A stretch of 64,000 bases of DNA, from the NCBI GenBank assembly GCA_963802415.1, contig CAWDIH010000001.1, positions 1,426,001 to 1,490,000 of the forward strand. The letters are read 5' to 3'. The DNA comes from DATAES01 sp963802415. GTDB lineage: Bacteria; Actinomycetota; Acidimicrobiia; Acidimicrobiales; JACDCH01. Positions 53,969-62,125 of this stretch are shown here, in pieces. The translations under genes and the position numbers were made by a program. The number at the start of each line of letters is the position of its first letter. The stretch's first letter is position 1. The notes below the pieces were generated by a model. It was given only the letters and a program-made list of their open reading frames with translations. It had not been told where the DNA came from and made no database searches.

Positions 53969-54358
53969 GTGTCACACGACGACGTTGGACGGACGCTCGC
54001 GCTCTACTGCCAGCTCTGTGACGACGGCCGATTCGACGAATGGGGCGAGCTTTTCGTCGAGAACGCGCGCTTCACGGTGCTCGGCCAGACGCACGAGGGT
54101 CGTGAGGAGATCAAGGCGTGGATCTCGAAAGCACAGGCGCCGGAGCTTCGGGGCAAACACGTGCTCGGCCAGAGCGTCGTCGACGTCCACACGAGCGGCG
54201 CCAGCGCGTCGGGCGTGACCGACTACACGTTCGTGAGCCGAACGCCGGAAGGGGCGTACGCGATCACGTCCGCCGGTCGCTACTACGACACGTTCCTCCG
54301 TTGCGACGACGGCCGGTGGCGCTTCGCGACCCGCGAGATCCGCTTCCTCGGTTCCTAG
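53969..54358 (+). CDS. SnoaL/NTF2-like fold protein
   Basis: The protein has 129 residues: TLALYCQLCDDGRFDEWGEL, FVENARFTVLGQTHEGREEI and the C-terminal YYDTFLRCDDGRWRFATREI, the cone-shaped fold with a W-R-F/I-x-x-R ending that is used by dehydratases, isomerases and many proteins of unknown role. GTG 53969 is taken because it starts just before the first helix. It ends at TAG 54356-54358, five bases before a 50-base palindrome. Confidence 0.78.
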   Translation: MSHDDVGRTLALYCQLCDDGRFDEWGELFVENARFTVLGQTHEGREEIKAWISKAQAPELRGKHVLGQSVVDVHTSGASASGVTDYTFVSRTPEGAYAITSAGRYYDTFLRCDDGRWRFATREIRFLGS

Positions 54359-54363
54359 ATGAC

Positions 54364-54413
54364 GAATGTTGGTTCACGGTGGTCGCTATAGCGGCCACGG
54401 CGCACCAACATTC
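54364..54413. repeat. Palindromic element with CGCACCAACATTC tail, copy 3 (full palindrome)
   Basis: A 50-base palindrome with 21 of 25 pairs matching. Outer arms are GAATGTTGGT (54364-54373) and ACCAACATTC (54404-54413); the core is CGCTATAGCG. It sits between convergent genes and could terminate both. Its right end overlaps the stop region of the AMP-ligase gene. 54391-54413 is identical to 28081-28103. Confidence 0.65.
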
Positions 54414-55965
54414 AGCGGGGGCGGATGGACGTGGGGTAGCCACCGCCTCCGAAGCGCTCGTCGAGCGCGTCGTAGTCGACCGAGAAACCTTCGCGGGGGA
54501 GCTTGTCGACGAACTCGACGGACCGTGGCTTCTTGTAGGACGCGATCAACGAGCGGCAGTGCTCGACGATGTCGTCCTCGGTCGCGTCATGCCCATCCCG
54601 GAGGACGACGATCGCCTTGACGGACTGGCCCCACGTGCTGTCGGGCACACCGATCACCGCCGCTTCCTGTACGGCTGGATGCTTCTGCAGCGCGCCCTCG
54701 ACCTCCGCCGGATAGATGTTCTCCGCGGCCGATTTGATGAGCCTGCCCTTGGGACCGATCCACGTGAGCGAGCCGTCCTCCTCCCGCCGGCCGAGGTCGT
54801 TCGTGTGGTGCCAGTCGCCGGCAAGCCGCGCCGCGTTGAGATCGTCGCGGTGGAGGAACCCGTTCATCACGGTCGGGCCGCGGGCCACGATCTCGCCGAC
54901 CTCGCCCGGCGGCACGTCGTCGCCTTCGGGATCGACGATGCGCACGAGCGCCATCGGCGCCGGTCGTCCCGAAGTCCCGAGTGCCGGGCCGCCCCACGCG
55001 TTCAACGTGAGCATCCCCATGACCTCGGTCTGTCCGAACCCCGCGGGCCGTTGTGCCCACGGGCTTTCGTCGACTGTGACCATCTCGTTCCACCCGGGTG
55101 AGCCGCGGAATGTGCGCAGCGAGGAGAGGTCGTAGCGACCGTCCGCGTTCAGGTCGACGAGCTGCTTGATCGTCGGACCCATCAGGAACGCGCCGGTGCA
55201 GCGTTCGTTGGCAATGAGGCGGCACAGTTCGTCGGCGTCGACGCGACGCGTGAACACGTTCGTACCGGCGAAGTGGAACGTGGCGAGCGTTGTCATGAAC
55301 GTCGCCACGTGGAACAGCGGGCCCGAGTTCAGGTACACGTACTCGCTGTCGACCCGCTGCAGGTTGCCCATCACGAGGTCCTGCACGAGCACTGCCCAAT
55401 GCGACAGGAGCGCGCCGTTGGGACGGCCGGTGAACGCGGCCGTGTACAGCTGCAACACAGCGGAGGCAGGATCGACAACCAGGTTCGGATCGTCGGCCGG
55501 ACCGGCGGCGAGGAATGCCTCGTAGGAGTCACTGCCTTCTGCGTCGTGCTGCAACCACCGGCCGTCTGCGCCGGACGACGCGAGAGCGCGCGCGGCGCGC
55601 ACCGTCTCGCCGATCTCCTCGTCTTGCCAGATCACGACCTTGGCCCGCGTGTCGTCGATGACGAACGCGAATTCGTCGGGGGATTGCCGCCAGTTCGCAG
55701 GACAGAAGACGGCGCCCAGCTTCGCTGCCGCGAGCAAGGCCTCCAGCACGCGGAACGAATTCTGTCCGAGCCACAAGACACGATCGCCGGCCGCGACCCC
55801 AGCGCCGCGCGACAGTGCGTTCGCCAATCGGTTCACGCGATCGTCGAACTCGGGCCACGTGAGGCGAACGTCGCTGTCGACGACCGCGGTACGCAGCGGG
55901 TAGCTGCGGCGGTTCTCACGGAGGATGTCGCCCAGGGTGAGTGAGTGGAGCAGGTCGACGGGCAC
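54412..55965 (-). CDS. AMP-forming ligase family protein with altered catalytic lysine region
   Basis: An ANL-fold protein of 517 residues: SLTLGDILRENRRSYPLRTA, VLWLGQNSFRVLEALLAAAK, and GPLFHVATFMTTLATFHFAG. The P-loop reads LYTAAFTGRPNGALLSH, where the usual T-S-G-T-T-G-x-P-K-G has lost its Lys. A7 LAGDWHHTNDLGRREEDGSL and GRLIKSAAENIYPAEVEGAL are normal. The C-terminal catalytic Lys expected after LPR is absent (KLPREGFSVDYDALDERF). It may be a weak, altered or non-adenylating ligase. GTG 55965 is the likely start. It is divergent from an LLM oxidoreductase across a palindrome. Confidence 0.8.
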   Translation of the reverse strand: MPVDLLHSLTLGDILRENRRSYPLRTAVVDSDVRLTWPEFDDRVNRLANALSRGAGVAAGDRVLWLGQNSFRVLEALLAAAKLGAVFCPANWRQSPDEFAFVIDDTRAKVVIWQDEEIGETVRAARALASSGADGRWLQHDAEGSDSYEAFLAAGPADDPNLVVDPASAVLQLYTAAFTGRPNGALLSHWAVLVQDLVMGNLQRVDSEYVYLNSGPLFHVATFMTTLATFHFAGTNVFTRRVDADELCRLIANERCTGAFLMGPTIKQLVDLNADGRYDLSSLRTFRGSPGWNEMVTVDESPWAQRPAGFGQTEVMGMLTLNAWGGPALGTSGRPAPMALVRIVDPEGDDVPPGEVGEIVARGPTVMNGFLHRDDLNAARLAGDWHHTNDLGRREEDGSLTWIGPKGRLIKSAAENIYPAEVEGALQKHPAVQEAAVIGVPDSTWGQSVKAIVVLRDGHDATEDDIVEHCRSLIASYKKPRSVEFVDKLPREGFSVDYDALDERFGGGGYPTSIRPR

Positions 55966-55981
55966 GGGGCGGATGCTGCCA

Positions 55982-55999
55982 GACACCGGCGACGGTGTC
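55982..55999. promoter_or_regulatory. GACACCG/CGGTGTC palindrome at divergent promoter
   Basis: Perfect seven-base arms around GCGA between the ligase (start 55965) and LLM (start 56021) genes. The right half, with the two following bases, reads CGGTGTCAG, close to the half-site of the CTGAC-N6-GTCAG palindromes, but the spacing differs. Confidence 0.4.
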
Positions 56000-56020
56000 A
56001 GCTTGTACGGTGCTCGGCTG

Positions 56021-57076
56021 ATGGAGGTCTGGACAACCGGGCTGTCGCTGCCACGGGTGGCGGCGCGCATGGCCACGCGCGCGGAGGACGCGGGCTTCGA
56101 CGGCATGGTCGTCGTCGACAGCCAGAACCTCGCCGGCGACTGCTATGTCGCCTTGGCCATGGCGGCCCGAGAGACGGAGCGGCTCCAGCTGGCGACGGGG
56201 GTGACGAATCCCTTCACGCGCCATCCGGCTGTGACCGCCTCCGCCATCGCGAGCATCCACGTCGAGTCAGGCGGGCGCGCCGTTCTCGGCATCGGCCGCG
56301 GCGACTCTGCACTCGCTCACATCGGCCGCGCACCGGCACGTGTCGTCCATCTCCGGCGCTATCTCGAGGCGGTTCAGGCGTATTTGAGCGGCGACGAGAT
56401 CGAGTTCGACGACCTGTCGCACTTCGCACCTGAGGACGCGGCGCCGCTGGTCGACACGCTCGGTCTCGATGCCACCGCGCCGGCCAGCAAGATGCACTGG
56501 CTCCGCCCTGACCTGCCCAAGGTGCCGGTCGACGTGTCCGCGACCGGTCCGAAGGTGATCGACGCGGCCGCCGAGCTCGCCGACCGCGTCACGCTCGCGG
56601 TGGGTGCGGATCCACAGCGACTCGCGTGGGCGATCGAGCGAGTCCGCTCATCGGGACGCCTCGTGAGCATTGGTGCATTCGTGAACGTGATCAGCCACCC
56701 GGATCTCGAGGTGGCGCGGAACCTCGCAAGCGGTGGCATGTCGACGTTCGCCCGGTTCAACGTCATGCATGGCGCGACGGCGGGACCGCTGTTCGACGGC
56801 GGGATGGACACGTTGTCGCGCCTGCACGACGCATATGACATGCGCCAGCACACGCGGGCGGACTCGCCACAAGCGGCAACGCTCGACGCGGACTTCGTGG
56901 ACCACTTCGGCATCGTCGGCCCGCCCGAGTTCTGTATCGATCGACTGCAGGCGCTCGCCGCTCTCGGTCTCGAGCGCGTCGTCATCGTCGGTCCGTCGTT
57001 CGGCTCCGATCGCCAGGCCGCAGCCGAGGCAATGGTGATGTTCACCACGGACGTACTCCCCGAGCTTCGCTCATGA
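56021..57076 (+). CDS. LLM-class F420-dependent oxidoreductase
   Basis: A luciferase-like barrel of 351 residues: MEVWTTGLSLPRVAARMATR, AEDAGFDGMVVVDSQNLAGD, LQLATGVTNPFTRHPAVTAS, GGRAVLGIGRGDSALAHIGR, and the cofactor phosphate region VPVDVSATGPKVIDAAAELA. ATG 56021 starts the barrel directly. Expected to use F420H2, as in methylenetetrahydromethanopterin-reductase-like enzymes. It is divergent from an AMP ligase and followed by an alpha/beta hydrolase. Confidence 0.87.
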   Translation: MEVWTTGLSLPRVAARMATRAEDAGFDGMVVVDSQNLAGDCYVALAMAARETERLQLATGVTNPFTRHPAVTASAIASIHVESGGRAVLGIGRGDSALAHIGRAPARVVHLRRYLEAVQAYLSGDEIEFDDLSHFAPEDAAPLVDTLGLDATAPASKMHWLRPDLPKVPVDVSATGPKVIDAAAELADRVTLAVGADPQRLAWAIERVRSSGRLVSIGAFVNVISHPDLEVARNLASGGMSTFARFNVMHGATAGPLFDGGMDTLSRLHDAYDMRQHTRADSPQAATLDADFVDHFGIVGPPEFCIDRLQALAALGLERVVIVGPSFGSDRQAAAEAMVMFTTDVLPELRS

Positions 57077-57140
57077 CTTCGGCGTTCCCCGGCCACGCAG
57101 GCCGTTGTGGCCGCTCCTCCGCTGGCGCTCCGTCGCTCGC

Positions 57141-58070
57141 ATGTTCGGAGTGCCGGTGAGTGATCCTTCGGTGGACGTTCCTGCGGACGATCTCGCCCCC
57201 CGTCACGACGTCCCGTTGGACGGTCGCAGCGGGTTCGTGGTCGTCGAGGAGCGCCAGATCCACTACCTCGAATGGGGTTCGTCGGTCGCACCTCCGGTCG
57301 TGTGCCTGCACGGCGGAGGGCAGACGGCATATATGTACGAAGAGCTCGGCAGCGCGCTTCGCGCCACGCACCACGTGCTCGCGCCCGACTTGCCGAACCA
57401 CGGCGACTCCGATCCGCTACCCGACGACGGCTGGGGTCGCGAGCACCTCGCCGCCACGATCCCACCGCTGCTCGACGAGTTCGGTCTCCGGCGTGCTGTT
57501 CTCGTCGGTGCGTCGCTCGGCGGATTGACCTCCATTTCGTTCGCCGCACAGCATCCCGACCGCCTCGTCGGGATCGTGCTTATCGACATCGGACACCGCC
57601 TCGAGGACGAGGGCGTCAAGAAGATCATGAACTTCATGCGCGCCCACGAGTCGTTCGGCTCGCTCGAGGAAGCCGCCGACTTCATCGCCGGCTATCTCCC
57701 GTATCGAAGGTCGTTTCGTCCGGAGAACCTCAGGCGCAACCTGCGACAGCGCGCCGATGGCCGATGGATCTGGAAGCACGGAATGGGTCGCCGATGGCAG
57801 CGACAGCTCGAGACGACGGGAACGGAGCTCGACTGGAAGTCGATCATGGCCGGCGTCTCGGACGATGCGGCCGGGATCGAAGCACCGGTGCTGTTGCTGC
57901 GCGGCGGGGCGTCCGATGTGCTGTCAGGCGATGCTGCCGAGGAGCTCATGAGGATCCTGCGCCACGGGCGGCTCGAGACCGTGGAGAGAGCGGGACACCT
58001 CGCCGCCGGCGACAATCCGCAATCGACAGTGAGTCTGGTGAAAGGATTCCTCGCCGAACTCGGCTGGTGA
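57141..58070 (+). CDS. Alpha/beta hydrolase
   Basis: The protein has 309 residues. Oxyanion loop VVCLHGGGQTAYMYEELGSA, DLPNHGDSDPL, nucleophile elbow VLVGASLGGLTSISFA (Ser in G-A-S-L-G-G), the acid in LLLRGGASDVLS, and the His in RAGHLAAGDNPQ. It resembles epoxide or ester hydrolases, and perchloric-type haloperoxidase relatives, without a defining signature. ATG 57141 is taken. The gene runs into the palindrome cluster at 58101-58277. Confidence 0.85.
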   Translation: MFGVPVSDPSVDVPADDLAPRHDVPLDGRSGFVVVEERQIHYLEWGSSVAPPVVCLHGGGQTAYMYEELGSALRATHHVLAPDLPNHGDSDPLPDDGWGREHLAATIPPLLDEFGLRRAVLVGASLGGLTSISFAAQHPDRLVGIVLIDIGHRLEDEGVKKIMNFMRAHESFGSLEEAADFIAGYLPYRRSFRPENLRRNLRQRADGRWIWKHGMGRRWQRQLETTGTELDWKSIMAGVSDDAAGIEAPVLLLRGGASDVLSGDAAEELMRILRHGRLETVERAGHLAAGDNPQSTVSLVKGFLAELGW

Positions 58071-58100
58071 CCTTCGCAGTACGTCGTCGGCGCCACTCTC

Positions 58101-58277
58101 GCGCACATTGTCGACTGACCGACGGATCTCGGTGGCTGGGTCGACACGGACGACAGGTCGGCCGCGTCTGTGTCTGCTGAGCCACCATCCCCGTGGCTGA
58201 GTCGACACAGACGCGACCGCCACGACGTCTGTGTCGACTGAACCACCTATTTCGGTGGCTGAGTCGACAATGTGCGC
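58101..58277. repeat. Nested palindrome cluster
   Basis: Outer 16-base perfect arms GCGCACATTGTCGACT (58101-58116) and AGTCGACAATGTGCGC (58262-58277) enclose three hairpins. Hairpin 1: TGTCGAC/GTCGACA, 58109-58146. Hairpin 2: arms 58164-58185 and 58193-58214, 19 of 22 paired. Hairpin 3: arms 58232-58247 and 58254-58269, 14 of 16 paired. All share TGTCGACT and GGTGGCTGAGTCGACA-type words. It lies between convergent genes ending at 58070 and 58315. Confidence 0.8.
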
Positions 58278-58314
58278 GGGCGAGCGCGTGCCCAGACGAG
58301 CGCTTCGGCGGCGG

Positions 58315-59493
58315 CTACGTCTCTTGGCCGGAAGCGCTAAGGCGCGCGGCGACGAGGGGCAGCGTCAGAACGGACAAGATCGCCGCGGCCACGAGCGCAG
58401 CGGATGTGGACGACTTCAGACGGCCCGTCTGGACGCCGATGTCGGTGATGACGACGACGAGCGGCAGCTCCGTGGCGAGGTAACACGCGAGCGCGAGGCG
58501 GTCGTTCAGCGGCCATCGATGCTCGATGAAGAATGCCGGCACGCCCCGTACGACGAGGAACGCGAGCAGGAACGCGGGTACGCCGATCAGGATCGCCGGT
58601 CTGTCGCGGATCGCGTCGAGATCGAAGCGCATCCCGCTGATGATGAAGAAGATGGGCACGAAGAAGCCGTACCCGAGACCCTGGAGCTTCGCCTCGACGA
58701 GGGCAGCTTCCCGTGCGCTGTCGCTCGCTGAGAACAGACGGAAAACCATGCCGGCCGCGAAGGCTCCGAGCAGGACGTCGAGTCCCAGCTCCGACGCGAC
58801 CCACACCATGACGCCCACGAAGAGCATCACCAGTCGTACGGCGAGCTGGCCGCTCGTCGCCATCGTCTGCTCGAGCAGACGGGCGAGCCGCTCGTTGCGC
58901 GGGCGCATCGCCAGTGCTGCGGCGACGAACACGACGACGACGAACGCGACGAGCACGAGCACGGTGCGGGCGGGGCGGTCGGTCGACAGGAGCACCGAGA
59001 TCGCGATGAGTGGACCGAGCTCGCCGACCGCTGCGCCGGCGAGCACCTCGGTGCCGAATGCGGTCTGCAGCTCGCCGCTGTCGCCCAGGATGGGCAGCAG
59101 CGTGCTGAGGGCGGTCGTCGTGATCGCCAACCCGACGATGAGTCCAGACCGCGTTCCGTCGACAGGCGTGAGCGCAAAGCCGACGCTCAGCCCGAGTGCC
59201 AGTGAGGACACCCAACCACCTACGGCACGCTGCAGCGGTCCGCCTCGGATGCGAGGCATGTCGATCTCGAGACCGGCGAGGAACATGAGCGTCGTCAGCC
59301 CGAGCGCAGCGAGGAAACTGATGATGTCGTCCTCGCTGGCGATGTCGAAGACCGGTCCGATCAGGATGCCGCCCACGAGCTCCAGCACCACGGTGGGAAC
59401 GAGGAGCCGCGGCTCGATGAGGTCGCTCACGATCGGCGCGGCCGCAGCGACGAATAGGATCACGACCAGGGACGACAGCGTCGTGCTGGACAT
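58315..59493 (-). CDS. CPA2-type cation/proton antiporter (KefB-like)
   Basis: The protein has 392 residues and about twelve membrane helices. Family features are VLELVGGILIGPVFDIA, LGLTTLMFLAGLEIDMPRIR with the acidic residues of the ion site, GTEVLAGAAVGELGPLIAIS and LDVLLGAFAAGMVFRLF, then PIFFIISGMRFDLDAI. It exchanges Na+ or K+ for H+ across the membrane. There is no C-terminal TrkA-N domain. It converges with the hydrolase gene across the palindrome cluster. Confidence 0.87.
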   Translation of the reverse strand: MSSTTLSSLVVILFVAAAAPIVSDLIEPRLLVPTVVLELVGGILIGPVFDIASEDDIISFLAALGLTTLMFLAGLEIDMPRIRGGPLQRAVGGWVSSLALGLSVGFALTPVDGTRSGLIVGLAITTTALSTLLPILGDSGELQTAFGTEVLAGAAVGELGPLIAISVLLSTDRPARTVLVLVAFVVVVFVAAALAMRPRNERLARLLEQTMATSGQLAVRLVMLFVGVMVWVASELGLDVLLGAFAAGMVFRLFSASDSAREAALVEAKLQGLGYGFFVPIFFIISGMRFDLDAIRDRPAILIGVPAFLLAFLVVRGVPAFFIEHRWPLNDRLALACYLATELPLVVVITDIGVQTGRLKSSTSAALVAAAILSVLTLPLVAARLSASGQET

Positions 59494-59530
59494 ACGCGTC
59501 TGACCCTTCCGGGCCGCGCCGGCGCGACTC

Positions 59531-60658
59531 CTAGGAGATCAGTGACTCGATGTTCGCGTGGAACAGGCCGTCATACTCGCTCGCGGTGCAGCCAGCACGT
59601 TCGTACTCGGCCAGCGGGTCTGCTGTGCCCTCTGAATGCGGGAAGTCGCTGCACAACATGAAGACGTCGCCGCCTCGTGCCGTGAGTCGTCGCGGGTCCT
59701 CGTACGCGAACGACGACACTCGTACTCGCTCGAGGAAGTACTCGCTCGGCCGCATCGGAAGCTCGACCAGCGGCTTGCCGTTGAGCTTCGCGGTGAAGTC
59801 GTTCGCGCCGTCGATCATCAGCAGGAACTGCGGCACCCAGATCGAGCTCAACTCGACTATGCCGACGCGGAGCGACGGATGACGCTCGAACACACCGTTG
59901 AGGATCAGATCACTGACCGCAAGCGCCGGCGGCACCCACAGGAAGACGGCCTCGATGACCGGCAGACCTTCCTCGTTCGTGTACCAGCAGTCGTCGAACA
60001 CGCGTGGCTGGTCAGCGACGTGGAACACCGGGGTGATGTCGTGGTCCACGAACGCGGACCAGATCGAGTCGTGTTCGGGATCGGACAACGGACGTCCGTC
60101 GACCGGGGCCGGCGCGATCATCGCGACCCGAACACCTGCATCCGAGAGCTCGCGCAGCTCCTTCCGGAGCCAATCAGGATCGCGCAGCGTCATGTGCGCA
60201 ACCGGGTACAGCCGTCCGCCGCTCTCCTCGATGATCACTCGGCACCAGCGGTTCCACGCGGTCATGTTGGCCGTGAGCGCTGGCAGCGATCCCGACAGCC
60301 GCCGCTCCCACAGCAGCCCGAAGTTGGGGAAGCACACCGCGTCGTCAAGACCGACCCGGTCGAGCCAGCGAACGCGTGCGGATGGTGACCAGTACACGTC
60401 GGGAACGGCTTCGTCGTAGACGTACTCCGATCGCTCGCCCGCACGGAGTCGTTGGCGGTGGCGACCGTTCGACGCCGTGTCACCCGGACGGTGGGCGTCG
60501 GCGAGCTCGATCCGCTCGCCGCGCCATGTCAACCATGTGAAACCCCGGACGTCGTCCTCCAGTCGTAGGGCGTCGTCGCGCATCGAGGGGTCGATGTGGT
60601 CGAGCCACATCGAGCGCGGTTCGTAGAGATGCTGGTCGGAGTCGACGACCGTTGCCAT
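59531..60658 (-). CDS. Amidohydrolase family 2 protein
   Basis: A TIM-barrel metal-dependent hydrolase/decarboxylase of 375 residues. The N-terminal site reads VDSDQHLYEP with D-x-H instead of H-x-H. Later HVADQPRVF, ELSSIWVPQFLLMIDG and FMLCSDFPHSEGTADPLAEY give the His and Asp expected for the amidohydrolase_2 (ACMSD-like) branch. Members decarboxylate or hydrolyse aromatic and cyclic acids. It is followed on the same strand by the antiporter gene after 37 bases. Confidence 0.85.
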   Translation of the reverse strand: MATVVDSDQHLYEPRSMWLDHIDPSMRDDALRLEDDVRGFTWLTWRGERIELADAHRPGDTASNGRHRQRLRAGERSEYVYDEAVPDVYWSPSARVRWLDRVGLDDAVCFPNFGLLWERRLSGSLPALTANMTAWNRWCRVIIEESGGRLYPVAHMTLRDPDWLRKELRELSDAGVRVAMIAPAPVDGRPLSDPEHDSIWSAFVDHDITPVFHVADQPRVFDDCWYTNEEGLPVIEAVFLWVPPALAVSDLILNGVFERHPSLRVGIVELSSIWVPQFLLMIDGANDFTAKLNGKPLVELPMRPSEYFLERVRVSSFAYEDPRRLTARGGDVFMLCSDFPHSEGTADPLAEYERAGCTASEYDGLFHANIESLIS

Positions 60659-60672
60659 AGCGCCTCCGCGTG

Positions 60673-61133
60673 CTAACCCTGCTGCTTCGCTCCCGTGTCA
60701 CGGACGACGAGCGTGAACTTCACGTCGACCACAGGTTCGCCGGACGACACGTCCTTCCAGGACGTCTCCATCACGTAGAACTCCATCAGCGCCGACGACG
60801 AGTCCTTCTCGTAAACGTCGCTGATGCGCGCCGTGCCCTCGAGCACGTCGCCGACGCGCGCGCGTTGCGGTGGTACAGGAACTCCTGCTCACCATGCAGG
60901 ATCATCCGGCCTTTGCCACGCAACTTGTCGATGGGCAATCCCTTCGTCGTCCCGTCGATCGCTCCCCAGTAGCTCCACGAGAAGGGGAATGTGGGTGGCA
61001 CGATCGCGCTGTCCTCGCGGTACGACGGCGATGTGTCCTTGACCGCTGCCGCAAAGACGCGGACAGGGCCCGACTCGATCCGCACCTTGGTGGTGCCGAG
61101 CTCGGTTCCCCTCAGTTCTGTCAGCGCGCCCAC
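60673..61133 (-). CDS. MaoC/FAS1-like hot-dog dehydratase-domain protein (frameshifted)
   Basis: About 153 residues: LTELRGTELGTTKVRIESGP, VRVFAAAVKDTSPSYRED, PPTFPFSWSYWGAIDG and MILHGEQEFLYHRN. After an indel near 60875 come RVGDVLEGTARISDVYEKDS and DVKFTLVVRDTG. This is the N-terminal-type hot-dog domain found in MaoC-like hydratases, usually paired with a second hydratase subunit. GTG 61133 is the start. Together with the SDR and amidohydrolase it forms a leftward unit. It probably hydrates an enoyl-CoA, but the catalytic Asp/His pair of true MaoC is not obvious. Confidence 0.72.
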
Positions 61134-61152
61134 TGCATGTCCCCCTCCGTGG

Positions 61153-62061
61153 TCAACGTCCGAAACCCATGGTCGGCGCACCGCTGCGCCGGTCACCGAA
61201 CAGCTCCTGCTTGCGCGCCGAGATGGCGTCGACGGTCCAGCGTTCGCGCTGTTCGATCTCGCTCACCATCGTCCAGTTCTGCATGAGGTGGAGACGGCCG
61301 CCGAACACGACGAACACCTGCCCCGTCACATCGGCCGCATCGTCGCTCGCCAGCCACGCAACGACCGGGCCGATGTTGTCAGGGTCCCATTCGTCGAAGC
61401 CGCCGTCACCCGGCGGCATGCCGTAGTCGCCGAGCACTGTCTCGGTCATACGAGTCCTCGCCCGGGGCGCGATCGCGTTGACCGTGACGCCGTAGTTCTT
61501 CAGCTCGCGCGCGAGCGCGATCGTCATCCCTGCAATGCCCGCCTTGGCGGCGACGTAGTTCGCTTGTGCCGTGCCCCCGTACAGACCGGCCTCTGAGCTC
61601 GTGTTGATGATCGAGGCGCGCACGTCGTCACCCGCCTTGGCTCGCTCCCGCCAGTGCTCTGTGGCGAACCGGATCGGTGCGAAGTGGCCCTTGAGATGGA
61701 CACGGACCACTGTGTCCCAGGCGTCCTCGTCCATCTTGAACGACATGCTGTCGCGCAGCACGCCGGCGTTGTTGACGAGGATGTCGAGCCGGCCGAGCTC
61801 GTCGACGGCGCGGTGCACGAGGTTGGCTGCGCCGTCCCACGAGGCGACGTCATCAGTGCTGGCGAATGCCTTGCCCCCTTCGGCGACCACGGCATCGACG
61901 GTGTCCTTCGCATGGCTCAGCTCCGTGGCGCCGTCGAGGGCGGTGCCGAGGTCGTTGACGAGCACCGTCGCACCTTCGCGGGCGAGAGCGAGCGCCTCGC
62001 TCCGTCCGATGCCACGCCCGGCGCCCGTGACGATGGCCACCTTGCCTTCGAGCACCCCCAT
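61153..62061 (-). CDS. Short-chain dehydrogenase/reductase
   Basis: The protein has 302 residues. Cofactor motif KVAIVTGAGRGIGRSEALAL, then LVNDLGTALDG (Asp after strand 2 favours NAD), DILVNNAGVLRDSMSFKM, the catalytic Ser in IINTSSEAGLYGG, and the Tyr/Lys in ANYVAAKAGIAGM. The C-terminal extension resembles the multi-functional (3R)-hydroxyacyl-CoA dehydrogenases used in steroid and fatty-acid oxidation. ATG 62061 gives the family start. It is divergent from an amidase across a perfect palindrome. Confidence 0.88.
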   Translation of the reverse strand: MGVLEGKVAIVTGAGRGIGRSEALALAREGATVLVNDLGTALDGATELSHAKDTVDAVVAEGGKAFASTDDVASWDGAANLVHRAVDELGRLDILVNNAGVLRDSMSFKMDEDAWDTVVRVHLKGHFAPIRFATEHWRERAKAGDDVRASIINTSSEAGLYGGTAQANYVAAKAGIAGMTIALARELKNYGVTVNAIAPRARTRMTETVLGDYGMPPGDGGFDEWDPDNIGPVVAWLASDDAADVTGQVFVVFGGRLHLMQNWTMVSEIEQRERWTVDAISARKQELFGDRRSGAPTMGFGR

Positions 62062-62084
62062 CAGCGCGCCGACCGTAGCCCTCT

Positions 62085-62100
62085 CTGACACGCGTGTCAG
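62085..62100. promoter_or_regulatory. Perfect palindrome CTGACACGCGTGTCAG, candidate operator
   Basis: A 16-base perfect palindrome between the SDR (start 62061) and amidase (start 62126) genes. It is the best example of the motif also seen at 49841-49856, 43800-43814 and 38490-38505. Size and symmetry suggest a TetR-type dimer. Confidence 0.7.
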
Positions 62101-62125
62101 GTGTCAAGTGTGGTCGTATTGCAGG

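Noticed and set aside
58101..58277. CRISPR-like array
   Set aside because: Only three units, each itself palindromic and of unequal length and spacing, with no cas genes; it fits a REP-type cluster.
61571..62125. 185-residue N-terminal extension of the amidase
   Set aside because: The extension is antisense to a complete SDR gene and has no amidase features; ATG 62126 is the normal start.
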